Position numbers and translations under genes: made by a program. Shown here piece after piece: positions 1 through 7,641 of a DNA stretch of 31,608 nt (within the stretch, counting starts at the first letter, position 1; the number at the start of each line of letters is the position of its first letter). Origin of the DNA: a bacterium. GTDB taxonomy: Bacteria; Patescibacteriota; Patescibacteriia; Patescibacteriales; GWC2-42-12. The stretch is taken from the NCBI GenBank assembly GCA_030655095.1, contig JAURWF010000019.1, forward strand, positions 1 to 31,608. The letters are read 5' to 3'. The notes below the pieces were generated by a model. That model was not told the DNA's origin, did not search any database, and was given only the letters and a program-made list of their open reading frames with translations.

Positions 1-800
1 CCTGTATTTGAAATAACCGAACTTGAAATAGAGATTCCTGTTCCAGCAGTATAAACTCCACCTGTAGCTGCAATTGTTCTAGAATTTCCAGTTCCAGTAA
101 TTGTAACGCCAGTACCAGCAGTAATAGAAGTTATATCATCACCTGTATCAGTATCTAATCCTGTTGGGATTGAAGTAAGACGATCCCAAGGAATACTTCC
201 TACTTTCAAAACACCAGCAGTATCAACACGAAAAATATCATATTCATTATTACTATTTCTAATATTTAATGGACTACCGCTTGATAAGCTACCACTTTTG
301 TCAGAGATTATTCTTAGTCCTTCAGTATTAGTTGAAGATTCTATTTGCAATCTTGCTACTGGGCTTGATGTCCCTATACTAATATTGCCATTTTGCAAAA
401 TTATTAATCTATCTTGCCCGCCTCCCCAAATATTAAAACTATTATTATCACTACTATTATTATTAGCATCTCTCTTATTATAAATAGCCCAATGATCACT
501 GACAGTATCAGTACCAAATTGTAATTGAAGTTCAGGATTTTGACTAAGATCTGCTATTCTTAATTTAGTAGCTTCTCCTTCTTTAAAAGCTACAAGCGTT
601 GTTGTTCCGATACCTAAACTACCAGCTTTATACTGAGAAAATTCACTTACATTAATAGGCTCAGATAAGTTTTCACCAGGCGGAAAAGCAGTAGGGTTAA
701 TCCACATTGCCAAAAGCGATTGAACAGAGATAGAAACCCCTAATGTAATAATTATCACTAATAAAAAATAAATAGATTGTTTAATTAACCTTATTTTCAT
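1..800 (-). CDS. Partial secreted tail-fibre-like surface protein (N-terminal 266 residues)
   Basis: The reading frame opens with ATG at 798-800 and stays open to the window edge, so the C-terminus is missing. Residues about 8-31 form a hydrophobic signal or anchor segment. It is followed by a WINPTAFPPGENLSEPINV stretch, a type of N-terminus I associate with large surface proteins of Patescibacteria. Residues 136-153 contain NGNISIGTSSPVARLQI, the IGT-SP-LxI unit common in phage tail fibres and S74-chaperone-type fibres. Residues about 225-266 are Gly/Thr/Ser-rich beta repeats (TAGTGVTITGTG, TAGTGISIS). A cell-surface fibre or adhesin is the likely role. No catalytic motif is visible in this part. 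Confidence 0.75.
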   Translation of the reverse strand, partial: MKIRLIKQSIYFLLVIIITLGVSISVQSLLAMWINPTAFPPGENLSEPINVSEFSQYKAGSLGIGTTTLVAFKEGEATKLRIADLSQNPELQLQFGTDTVSDHWAIYNKRDANNNSSDNNSFNIWGGGQDRLIILQNGNISIGTSSPVARLQIESSTNTEGLRIISDKSGSLSSGSPLNIRNSNNEYDIFRVDTAGVLKVGSIPWDRLTSIPTGLDTDTGDDITSITAGTGVTITGTGNSRTIAATGGVYTAGTGISISSSVISNT

Positions 801-896
801 ATAACGATTACATAAACATTAATTACAAAATAATCTTACCACGACAATTATTTTTTAGCAAAAAAACGCATCAAATCATCTAAAATATGATAAAGT

Positions 897-960
897 TGAG
901 AAAGAAACAGAAGCGGAGCTTCGAGGAGCTCCCCGAAGCTCCGCTTCTGTTTCTTTCTCA
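897..960. repeat. 64-nt near-perfect palindrome
   Basis: Perfect 27-nt arms (897-923 and 934-960) flank a 10-nt centre. Eight bases of the centre (925-932, GGAGCTCC) are themselves self-complementary, leaving only the 924/933 pair unmatched. The element is far more GC-rich than its surroundings. No T-tract follows on either strand, so it is not a standard intrinsic terminator. It lies in the 254-bp spacer between the surface-protein gene and the radical SAM gene. A small dispersed palindromic element or a cruciform site are the alternatives. I see no gene in the rest of the spacer. Confidence 0.85.
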
Positions 961-1054
961 GCCTGCCTCATTTTGGACAAGAAGCCATTAGTTAATGGAC
1001 GTTATCACTAATTAAATTTTTTTAGCTAATTTTAACTAAAAAACTTAATTCTGT

Positions 1055-2101
1055 TTATTCATTCAATGACAAACCCAAAATAGGATCAACCGTTAATCCT
1101 TTTGCATTTCTTATTAAATAACCACCAAAACAATCATTTATTTTACATTTTTGGCATTTTTGGCATTTTTTTGGTAAATATTTTTTTTCTAAAATATCTT
1201 GTGTTTTTGAGTCTTTTTTAATTTTATTGATTAAATCATTAACTTTATAAATTGGTTTTTTATTAAGAAGAGCAAATTTTGGATTTATAACATCAAAAGA
1301 TTCTCCAAATAATCTACATTTATAATCTAACGCCCAGAAAGAAAGTCCTCTTTTATATCTTTCTAAAAATTGATGATATTTTTTATTAACCATGCAAAAA
1401 GGGGGAGTTGAATCAAAAGATATATCTATTAGATTAAAGTCTTTTTGAGCCATGACTAATTGTTTTAAAATTGAATTAAAATCTTCAGGTTTTAATTCAA
1501 TTTTAGAGAGATCGTTTTGTAGTGCATTTCCATATGGGAATATTCTCTGTAGCCAAACCTTAGTTATATTAATTTTATTTTTAAGTTTTTTAATTATTTG
1601 ATAAATATTATTTTTATTCTGGGATGTCACATTCAAAATACAATCAATGGAATGACCTTGTTGTGAGATTTCTTTTAAATTTTTTATTAATCTTAAAAAA
1701 GATCCATCACAACCACATATTTTATCATGAGTTTTTGCGTCTCCTCCCCAAAAAGTAGCTGCTTTATCATCAATATTGACAAGAAACTTTTTCTTGTTTT
1801 TTATAAATTTATTTTTATCAATATCCCAGCTATTGCTTAATAATTCAACTAAAATCCCTTTTGTTTTAATATATGCAACAGTTTCTTCAATAAATGGATC
1901 TAAAATAGGATTGCCACCACATAAAAATATTTCTTCTGTATTATTTTTTGCCAAAATATCTATTGTCTTTTTTCTGATATTTAAAGGTGCAATTTTTTTA
2001 CTTTTTTTACCTATAAAACATTCTTTACAATTTTGATCGCAACCTAAATACCAAAAAGGACTAACCCATTTTAATGATATATTTTCTATTGATTTTTTCA
2101 T
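1055..2101 (-). CDS. Radical SAM/SPASM-domain protein
   Basis: 348 residues. C21-x3-C25-x2-C28 (CDQNCKEC) is the radical SAM iron-sulfur motif, and GGNP at 62-65 matches the GGEP-type SAM-binding motif. The C-terminus has C313, C316, C319 and C324 followed by GGY, a SPASM or twitch-like auxiliary cluster region in which the usual final Cys of CxGGC is Tyr. SPASM enzymes typically modify ribosomal peptides or proteins; the substrate here is unknown, and I find no obvious precursor peptide nearby. The gene is divergent from the C39-like peptidase gene across a 71-bp spacer. An unrelated SPASM function is possible. Confidence 0.85.
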   Translation of the reverse strand: MKKSIENISLKWVSPFWYLGCDQNCKECFIGKKSKKIAPLNIRKKTIDILAKNNTEEIFLCGGNPILDPFIEETVAYIKTKGILVELLSNSWDIDKNKFIKNKKKFLVNIDDKAATFWGGDAKTHDKICGCDGSFLRLIKNLKEISQQGHSIDCILNVTSQNKNNIYQIIKKLKNKINITKVWLQRIFPYGNALQNDLSKIELKPEDFNSILKQLVMAQKDFNLIDISFDSTPPFCMVNKKYHQFLERYKRGLSFWALDYKCRLFGESFDVINPKFALLNKKPIYKVNDLINKIKKDSKTQDILEKKYLPKKCQKCQKCKINDCFGGYLIRNAKGLTVDPILGLSLNE

Positions 2102-2112
2102 ATTTTAAATGG

Positions 2113-2142
2113 TATATTATATTATATTATATTATATTATAT
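2113..2142. repeat. Pentanucleotide array (TATAT x6) in a divergent promoter region
   Basis: Six perfect TATAT units lie in the 71-bp gap between the divergent radical SAM (start 2101) and C39-like peptidase (start 2173) genes. Read on the minus strand, every unit junction creates a TATAAT -10 box. On the plus strand the array reads TATATT repeatedly. It therefore probably carries the -10 elements for one or both genes. No clear -35 element was found. Confidence 0.7.
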
Positions 2143-2172
2143 TAATAATACAATATTAACTTTAATAAAACA

Positions 2173-2814
2173 ATGAAATATAATATTCCTCAAATTAAAC
2201 AAATTAGTGAAACTTCTTGTGCTTCAGCGACCTATACAATGGTAGCAAATGCCTTGGGTTTTGATTATCCATTGGAATATATTCTTAAAATAACCAAATC
2301 TGAAATTGGATTTGCCTTTTTTTGGAGATTTTTGATAGAAAATAAAAATATAGAAATTGTAGATTTTAGTAAAAATAATCTTAAAATCTGGGCAGAAAAA
2401 GGATTTATCCATTTTCAACAAGAAACCAAAAAAGAGCCATTTAATTTTTTTAATAATAGGATGACGGATCTAAATAAATATCAAGAAGATTTAAAATATT
2501 TATTTAAAAATAAGAATTTTAAATTTTTTCACAAAAAACCAAATACAAATTTATTGAAAAAGTATTTCTCTGAAAGATATGTTTGTGATGTAATGCTAGA
2601 TCCTTGGTTAATATATGGCGAAAAACCTCCATATTATTCATTACACAGGGTATTTATTGTTGACATAAATAATGATGAAATAATATTTCATAATCCTTCA
2701 TCTGACGGAGAAGCATTCTATAAATCCAACACATCTAACTTTAAAAAAGCTTTTCAAATTGATGGAGCTGAATTAACTTGTTATAAAATAAAAACAAATA
2801 ATATTAATATATAA
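2173..2814 (+). CDS. C39-like (papain-fold) cysteine peptidase
   Basis: 213 residues without a signal peptide. The N-terminus contains QISETSCASA: Q10 fits the oxyanion-hole Gln and C16 the nucleophile of C39/papain-like peptidases. H158 (YYSLHRVFIV) and N174 (IIFHNPSSDG) fit the His and Asn/Asp of the triad. The fold assignment rests on this order and spacing only. C39 family members cleave leader peptides or cross-links, but stand-alone C39-like proteins are often uncharacterised. The dehydrogenase gene starts 10 bp downstream, so the two are probably co-transcribed. No Shine-Dalgarno precedes the ATG. Confidence 0.65.
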   Translation: MKYNIPQIKQISETSCASATYTMVANALGFDYPLEYILKITKSEIGFAFFWRFLIENKNIEIVDFSKNNLKIWAEKGFIHFQQETKKEPFNFFNNRMTDLNKYQEDLKYLFKNKNFKFFHKKPNTNLLKKYFSERYVCDVMLDPWLIYGEKPPYYSLHRVFIVDINNDEIIFHNPSSDGEAFYKSNTSNFKKAFQIDGAELTCYKIKTNNINI

Positions 2815-2824
2815 AATAAAAAAT

Positions 2825-3565
2825 ATGAATTTATCAAATAAAATTATTCTGGTTACTGGTGGATCAAGCGGAATTGGCGAATCGATTGTTTATAAACTCG
2901 TAGAATATAGTGCAAAAGTTATTTTTACCTATAATTCCAGCAAAGATAATGCTAAAAAGATTTCTAATAAAACTGGCGCTCTTGCTTTAAAGTGTAATAT
3001 AAGCAATGAACAAGAATGCAATAATGTTGTTAATAAAATTTTAAAAAAGCATGGCAGAATAGATGTATTAGTTAATAATGCTGGGATTTATGATGGTGCG
3101 GAAATAGATAATCCGCGTTTTTTGGAAGTATGGGAAAAAGTAATGAAAATCAATTTAAATGGATCTATTTATTTTATTCGTGCCGTTACTCCTATTATGA
3201 AGAAGCAAAAAAGTGGAAGAATTATAAATATTTCTTCTATTCATTCTGTTGAGGGAGTGGCTGAAGGAATGGCTTATCACGCTAGCAAAGCTGCTCTTGA
3301 TGCAGTCACTAGAGTAGCTGCTATAGAGCTAGCTTCTTATAATATAAATGTAAATTCTATAGCTCCTGGAGCAATCAAAACGCCAATTTGGGATGACACT
3401 GACGAAAAAGAAAAATTTGAAATAATAAATAGAATCCCTTTAAAGAGGTTTGGTAATTCAGATGAAATTGCCGGGCCTGTTGTTTTTCTTGCTTCAGATC
3501 TAAGTAATTATATAACTGGGCAGACTATTTTTGTTGACGGAGGAATATTAATAAATGTTTTTTAG
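2825..3565 (+). CDS. Short-chain dehydrogenase/reductase (FabG-like)
   Basis: 246 residues, a normal classical SDR length. TGGSSGIG near residue 11 is the NAD(P)-binding glycine motif and NNAG the structural motif. ISS and YHASK supply the catalytic Ser, Tyr and Lys. PGAIKTP and the C-terminal GQTIFVDGG are typical of FabG-like 3-oxoacyl-ACP reductases and related sugar or alcohol dehydrogenases. The substrate cannot be read from the sequence. It is the second gene of a probable operon with the C39-like peptidase and may act in the same process as the divergent radical SAM enzyme, but that is inference. It converges with abiEii. Confidence 0.85.
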   Translation: MNLSNKIILVTGGSSGIGESIVYKLVEYSAKVIFTYNSSKDNAKKISNKTGALALKCNISNEQECNNVVNKILKKHGRIDVLVNNAGIYDGAEIDNPRFLEVWEKVMKINLNGSIYFIRAVTPIMKKQKSGRIINISSIHSVEGVAEGMAYHASKAALDAVTRVAAIELASYNINVNSIAPGAIKTPIWDDTDEKEKFEIINRIPLKRFGNSDEIAGPVVFLASDLSNYITGQTIFVDGGILINVF

Positions 3566-3590
3566 ATTAAAAAAATTAATCACTTTTTTT
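3565..3590 (+). terminator. Weak terminator after the dehydrogenase gene
   Basis: A 5-bp AT-rich stem (3565-3569 with 3577-3581) starts at the last base of the stop codon and is followed by seven Ts at 3584-3590. The T-run overlaps the last codons of the convergent abiEii gene. The stem is weak, so this is tentative. Confidence 0.35.
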
Positions 3591-4413
3591 AAATATTCCT
3601 ATATTTTTTATATAGATCCATAAAATTTTCAACAAAATCATTAACAAATTTTCTACTCTCAAATAAATTTTCAATATCACTTTTAAGATAATTTAAATTT
3701 AAACCCATCGCTATTTTGTCTAATCTTTTAAAAATCTCTTTTTCATCTGAAATTTTAGTTATTTTTTTTAAACAGGCTAGATTAGGCTTAATTTCTTTTT
3801 GAAAATACCAAATCAAATCATACCAATCTCTACCTTTAAATGTTATTTTATTTTCTTTTCCTTTAAAAAATAATCTAAAAAGAATGGCGTTTATTTTTCC
3901 TGCCATTAAACTGGGCAAATCATAATTTTTTATAAAAAAACTAAAACCATCTTTCAAAATAAGTGTTTTTTCTAATTTAAAAAATGCTTTAGAAACTTTT
4001 TCAATTTCTATTTTAATATACAATTTATCATTCTCGCCTGTTTTAGAAAGTTTTAATAATTTCAAAATTGGAAATTTTAAATAAATTTTTTTTCCAATAC
4101 CTTTTATGCTAATTTCTAAATCTTGATATTGTAATTTTTTCTTAAAATATTCTTTTATTTCTTCGGCTAATTTTTGTTTATCTATTTTTTTAAAACTATC
4201 TAAATCCAAATCTTCAGATAATCTATTTAATCCATAACAAAGTCTTAAGCAAGAACCGCCTGTAAATATTAAATCTTGATACTTCTTTTGATTATAAAGA
4301 AATTCCAAAACAAAAAGCTGAATATATTCCTTAAGATAATTTTTAATAACTTCGTTCGTTAAATTCCTATTTTTATACTCTTGTACTTTTTTCTCTAAAT
4401 TTTGAATTAACAT
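3589..4413 (-). CDS. abiEii: AbiEii-type nucleotidyltransferase toxin
   Basis: 274 residues. FTGGSCLRLCYGLNRLSEDLD at about 50-70 is the GGS...DxD nucleotidyltransferase motif of the AbiEii/DUF1814 family. A downstream GRDWYDLIWYF matches the conserved RDxYDL motif of the family. Family members are toxins of type IV toxin-antitoxin systems and act by nucleotide transfer; some attach nucleotides to tRNA. The start overlaps the end of abiEi by 7 bp, as expected for a translationally coupled pair. Catalytic residues look intact, so the toxin is probably functional. Confidence 0.85.
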   Translation of the reverse strand: MLIQNLEKKVQEYKNRNLTNEVIKNYLKEYIQLFVLEFLYNQKKYQDLIFTGGSCLRLCYGLNRLSEDLDLDSFKKIDKQKLAEEIKEYFKKKLQYQDLEISIKGIGKKIYLKFPILKLLKLSKTGENDKLYIKIEIEKVSKAFFKLEKTLILKDGFSFFIKNYDLPSLMAGKINAILFRLFFKGKENKITFKGRDWYDLIWYFQKEIKPNLACLKKITKISDEKEIFKRLDKIAMGLNLNYLKSDIENLFESRKFVNDFVENFMDLYKKYRNI

Positions 4414-5039
4414 ATTTTTTGCAAATTCTTATAAAAATTAAATATTTTTTTATCTTTTGAAAAATTAACATAAATCCCGAGCTCTTCTATGTCTTTTTTG
4501 TTTATCTCGTCTAAATTTAATCTCATTTCTTCAATTTCTTTTTGAGAAAATTCTTGAAAATTATCTTTTTTTAAATAGACAAAATCAAAAAGAGCTTTAG
4601 CTTTACTGGCAATTAAAATTTTAAATTTCCCAAAATTAATTTCTTTAAAACCTAAAAACAATTCTTTTTTAAGATTATAATAACGAAAAACGCCTAAAAA
4701 ATTTTCAAAACTACGAGTACTTTTAATGGTTATCGAAGTTATACTATAAATGGCCTCAGTAAGAATATTATATTTTTGTAAAACATATTCTCCTGACAAA
4801 TAAGATGGCGATAAAAGTTTATTGGCAATAAATTCTTGATATAAGCTTAACTCTTTTTCTTTCAAAATATATTTTTCAGTAACATATAAACCATTCTTTA
4901 ATTTTTTAATTATACCATTTTTCATCCAGTTTTGAATATTTTTATCAAAAGAAAAATCACTATTGTCCTGAAACAACTTTAAATTTGTTTTAGTAAAATA
5001 AGGCATTTCTTCAAGTTGTTTTAAAACTTCCTTTTTCAT
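4407..5039 (-). CDS. abiEi: AbiEi-type antitoxin and transcriptional repressor
   Basis: 210 residues. The first about 60 residues form a predicted winged helix-turn-helix (MPYFTKTNLK, then IKKLKNGLYVTEK), followed by the AbiEi C-terminal domain (SPSYLSGEYVLQKYNIL, then AKALFDFVYL). In characterised AbiE systems this protein neutralises AbiEii and represses its own operon through inverted repeats. Here a dyad lies immediately upstream of its start, which fits. The unit sits just downstream of the secY terminator on the same strand and is not part of the ribosomal operon. Confidence 0.85.
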   Translation of the reverse strand: MKKEVLKQLEEMPYFTKTNLKLFQDNSDFSFDKNIQNWMKNGIIKKLKNGLYVTEKYILKEKELSLYQEFIANKLLSPSYLSGEYVLQKYNILTEAIYSITSITIKSTRSFENFLGVFRYYNLKKELFLGFKEINFGKFKILIASKAKALFDFVYLKKDNFQEFSQKEIEEMRLNLDEINKKDIEELGIYVNFSKDKKIFNFYKNLQKIC

Positions 5040-5041
5040 AC

Positions 5042-5080
5042 ATTCTGGTTTTAGGTATTTTTATTACCTATTTCCAGAAT
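5042..5080 (-). promoter_or_regulatory. Candidate AbiEi operator (interrupted dyad) overlapping the abiE promoter
   Basis: Two nested inverted repeats share one centre: ATTCTGG (5042-5048) with CCAGAAT (5074-5080), and TAGGTA (5052-5057) with TACCTA (5065-5070). Spacing is symmetric, three bases on each side. The dyad ends two bases before the abiEi start codon. A possible promoter on the minus strand, TTGTTT (5104-5099), 17 bp, TATTCT (5081-5076), overlaps the outer arm. A bound repressor would therefore block both transcription and the translation start. Confidence 0.65.
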
Positions 5081-5111
5081 AACATAATATAAAAATAAAA
5101 ACAAGTCTACA

Positions 5112-5153
5112 TACAAATAAAAAAATCTCTATTAAGAGATTTTTTTATTTGTA
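5112..5153. terminator. Bidirectional intrinsic terminator after secY
   Basis: Perfect 19-bp arms (5112-5130 and 5135-5153) with a 4-nt loop ATTA. The stem has an AGAGA/TCTCT core flanked by A7 and T7, so it works as a terminator on either strand. It lies 27 bp beyond the secY stop codon and marks the end of the S10-spc operon. Confidence 0.9.
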
Positions 5154-5179
5154 ATTGTTAGTCCCTAATTGTTAATTAC

Positions 5180-6451
5180 CTATGTGCTTTCGTATTCACG
5201 CATAGTTAATTGAGATTCTATTTGTTTGACAGTATCAATTACTACAGCAACTACAATTAATAAACTGGTACCGCCAATAGCCAAAGATTGCATTCCAGTA
5301 AAATATTGCATTATTAAAGGCAAAATAGCAATTATTCCCAAAAATAACGCGCCAATAAAAATTATTTTATGAGTAGTATCAGCTAAATATTCACTAGTAT
5401 GACGACCTGGTCTAATGCCAGGAATAAAACCACCCTGTTTCTGTAAATTCTCAGCTATTTGAGTCGGATGAAAAATAACTTCTGTATAAAAAAAAGTAAA
5501 AGCAAAAACCAATAAAAAATATAAAATGCCATAAATTAACTGATCTTGAAATACTCTTATTACCCATTCAGCTCCATTAGCAACCCAAACAGTACGAGCA
5601 TGAACAAAAAATTGGGCAACCATTGGCGGAAATAAAACAACTGAAATAGCAAAAATAATAGGAATAACTCCTGCCATATTCACCCTAAGCGGTAAATGAG
5701 TACTAGTTCCCCCATGTGTTCTACCTCCTCTTATTTGTCTAGCATACTGCACAGGTATATTGCGTTGACCTTCTGTAATAATAACTACGCCAACAACAGT
5801 AATCAAGAAAACAGCAAATACGCCCAATAAAACAAAAATTTGAGATGGATCAAAAGTTAAAAATGTCTGTTGCGCAAATTGTGGCAAACTAGCAACAATA
5901 CCTGCAAAAATAATCAATGAGATTCCATTTCCCACCTTCTTTTCGCTTATCAATTCACCAATCCACATTAAGAAAATAGTTCCAGCAGTAATAGTAATAA
6001 TCATAGCGACTAAATCAAAAGTAGAAATATCACCCAAAATAGCATGAGAAGAGCGTCTTAATAAAGTAATCATTCCGTAAGCTTGCAAAATAGCCAACGG
6101 AACCGTAAGCCATCTAGTCCACATAGTAATTTGTTGTCTTCCTGCCTCTTCCTTATTCATTTTTTCAAGGCTCGGGATAATCATGCTTAACAATTGAAAA
6201 ATAATTGAAGAAGTAATATAAGGAGCAACGCCCATCATTACAATAGAAAAACTTTCCATGCCTCCGCCAGAGAACATATTCATTAATCCTAAAATTTGAT
6301 TAGAAGCAAAAAAATCACGCAAAGCAACTAGATTAACTCCTGGAATAGGAATATGTGCTGCTAAACGAAAAACAATTAGCATTCCTAAAACAAACAGCAA
6401 ATTATTGCGCAAGTCATGCGTTTTCCAAATTTGCTTTAATTTCTCTATCAT
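5180..6451 (-). CDS. secY: Preprotein translocase subunit SecY
   Basis: 423 residues when started at the ATG at 6449-6451 (MIEKLKQIWKTHDLRNN), the usual SecY N-terminus. A longer frame from 6490 would overlap the end of rplO. The protein shows the expected series of about ten membrane segments, the plug-region motif HIPIPGVN, FSGGGMESFSIVMMGVAPYI, and the cytosolic loop motif GIRPGRHTSEYL. It forms the Sec channel with SecE and SecG. It is the last gene of the cluster: a terminator follows, and the usual adk and map genes are absent. Confidence 0.97.
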   Translation of the reverse strand: MIEKLKQIWKTHDLRNNLLFVLGMLIVFRLAAHIPIPGVNLVALRDFFASNQILGLMNMFSGGGMESFSIVMMGVAPYITSSIIFQLLSMIIPSLEKMNKEEAGRQQITMWTRWLTVPLAILQAYGMITLLRRSSHAILGDISTFDLVAMIITITAGTIFLMWIGELISEKKVGNGISLIIFAGIVASLPQFAQQTFLTFDPSQIFVLLGVFAVFLITVVGVVIITEGQRNIPVQYARQIRGGRTHGGTSTHLPLRVNMAGVIPIIFAISVVLFPPMVAQFFVHARTVWVANGAEWVIRVFQDQLIYGILYFLLVFAFTFFYTEVIFHPTQIAENLQKQGGFIPGIRPGRHTSEYLADTTHKIIFIGALFLGIIAILPLIMQYFTGMQSLAIGGTSLLIVVAVVIDTVKQIESQLTMREYEST

Positions 6452-6461
6452 AAATAAAAAA

Positions 6462-6905
6462 TTATGAAATTTTACCACCCAATTTTTCAATCTGCTGACT
6501 TACAGTTTTGCTTGCCTTAATCCCTTTGAATTTTAAATCTTTTAACTTGAGTTCACCATTAGCTAAAATTTTTACAGGCAATTTTACGTCATTAATTAAA
6601 CTACTCTTTAATAAACTAGCAACATTAATCTCTGCTCCATCTTTAAAATACTTATTAAGATCAGATAAATTTATTACTTGATTTTTAGGCTGAATTGATT
6701 TAAAGCCTCTATTTTTTGGCAAGCTAGCTAATGTGCTTTTAAAACCTAATCTTTTGAGATTATTTTTTCCGCCTGTTCGAGATTTCTGACCCTTTTGACC
6801 ACGCGCGCTATAAGTTCCGTGACCAGAAGCATTTCCACGGCCTACTCGTTTTTTCTTTTTAATAGCGCCACTCGCTGATTTTAATGTATGTAATGATAAT
6901 TCCAT
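6462..6905 (-). CDS. rplO: 50S ribosomal protein L15 (uL15)
   Basis: 147 residues, normal length. The Gly/Arg-rich N-terminal RNA-binding arm is clear (KKRVGRGNASGHGTYSARGQ, then KSRTGGKNN), and the C-terminus fits the L15 globular domain (LKFKGIKASKTVSQQIEKLGG). L15 binds 23S rRNA late in assembly. It follows rpsE by 11 bp with no rpmD between them. secY starts 10 bp downstream. Confidence 0.97.
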   Translation of the reverse strand: MELSLHTLKSASGAIKKKKRVGRGNASGHGTYSARGQKGQKSRTGGKNNLKRLGFKSTLASLPKNRGFKSIQPKNQVINLSDLNKYFKDGAEINVASLLKSSLINDVKLPVKILANGELKLKDLKFKGIKASKTVSQQIEKLGGKIS

Positions 6906-6916
6906 AAATATATAAA

Positions 6917-7588
6917 TTATTTTTTACTATCTTCTTTACTATTTTCAATTAAACTATTTTCTTCTAAAGACTTACTTTGATTATTGCTATTATTTTTTTT
7001 CTTAGGCTCTGGACGTTGTAAATTTTGCAAAGCTAAAATAGTGCATTTTACATTATTCATCTTATTATTAGTTCCTAAAATTTTACTTGTAACATTTTTA
7101 ATTCCTACTAATTCTAAAATAATTCTAACTGCGCCACCAGCAATAATACCACGACCCATCTTAGCTGGTCTAAACAAAATTTTAGCTGCGCCATATTTTT
7201 GTCTAATTTCATGCGGTATAGTGTCATTAACTATCGGCACATCTACAAAATTTTTCTTAGCTTTATTAACAGCTTTAGTTACAGCAATTGTTACATCAGC
7301 CCCCTTAGCTAAACCAATGGCGACTCTGCCTTTTCTATTACCAATAGCAATACATGCTCTAAAGCGCATTCTTTTTCCACCTGCCATTACTCTAGTTACT
7401 CTAGCCAAATCAATAACCTTTTGTTCAAATTCGTCCTGTTTTTCTTCTCCTCTACCTGCTCCGCCTCTTCCTTTTCCTGCAAAACCTCTACTATTACCAC
7501 CCCTACCAGTCGGTCGCTGATTACTAGCTACTCCAGTTGAATTCGCTTTATTAGAAATTTGATTATTTTGTTTTTTCTCTTCTGTCAT
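6917..7588 (-). CDS. rpsE: 30S ribosomal protein S5 (uS5) with extended termini
   Basis: 223 residues against about 166 in E. coli. The core spans roughly 50-195: VIDLARVTRVMAGGKRMRFRA, GRVAIGLAKGADV, then the S5 C-domain (GRGIIAGGAVRIILELVGIKNVTSKILG). S5 helps decoding fidelity and mRNA unwinding at the entry channel. The first 50 residues are Asn/Gly/Arg-rich (GGNSRGFAGKGRGGAGRG) and the last 30 are Asn/Ser/Lys/Glu-rich; both look disordered. No other in-frame Met lies before the core, so the start is kept. Confidence 0.96.
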   Translation of the reverse strand: MTEEKKQNNQISNKANSTGVASNQRPTGRGGNSRGFAGKGRGGAGRGEEKQDEFEQKVIDLARVTRVMAGGKRMRFRACIAIGNRKGRVAIGLAKGADVTIAVTKAVNKAKKNFVDVPIVNDTIPHEIRQKYGAAKILFRPAKMGRGIIAGGAVRIILELVGIKNVTSKILGTNNKMNNVKCTILALQNLQRPEPKKKNNSNNQSKSLEENSLIENSKEDSKK

Positions 7589-7641
7589 ATAACTTTTAAC
7601 TTTTATTAAATTATGTTTTATAATTTATATTTTTTATAATT

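Noticed and set aside
897..960. The 64-nt palindrome as the terminator of the radical SAM gene
   Set aside because: No T-tract follows on the minus strand and it lies about 95 bp past the stop codon.
6452..6490. A 13-residue longer start for secY
   Set aside because: It would overlap the end of rplO by 29 bp, and the standard SecY N-terminus begins at the internal Met at 6451.
6984..7520. A 178-codon plus-strand frame over rpsE
   Set aside because: It is antisense to the S5 gene and hydrophobic only because it reads the reverse complement of Lys/Gly/Arg codons.
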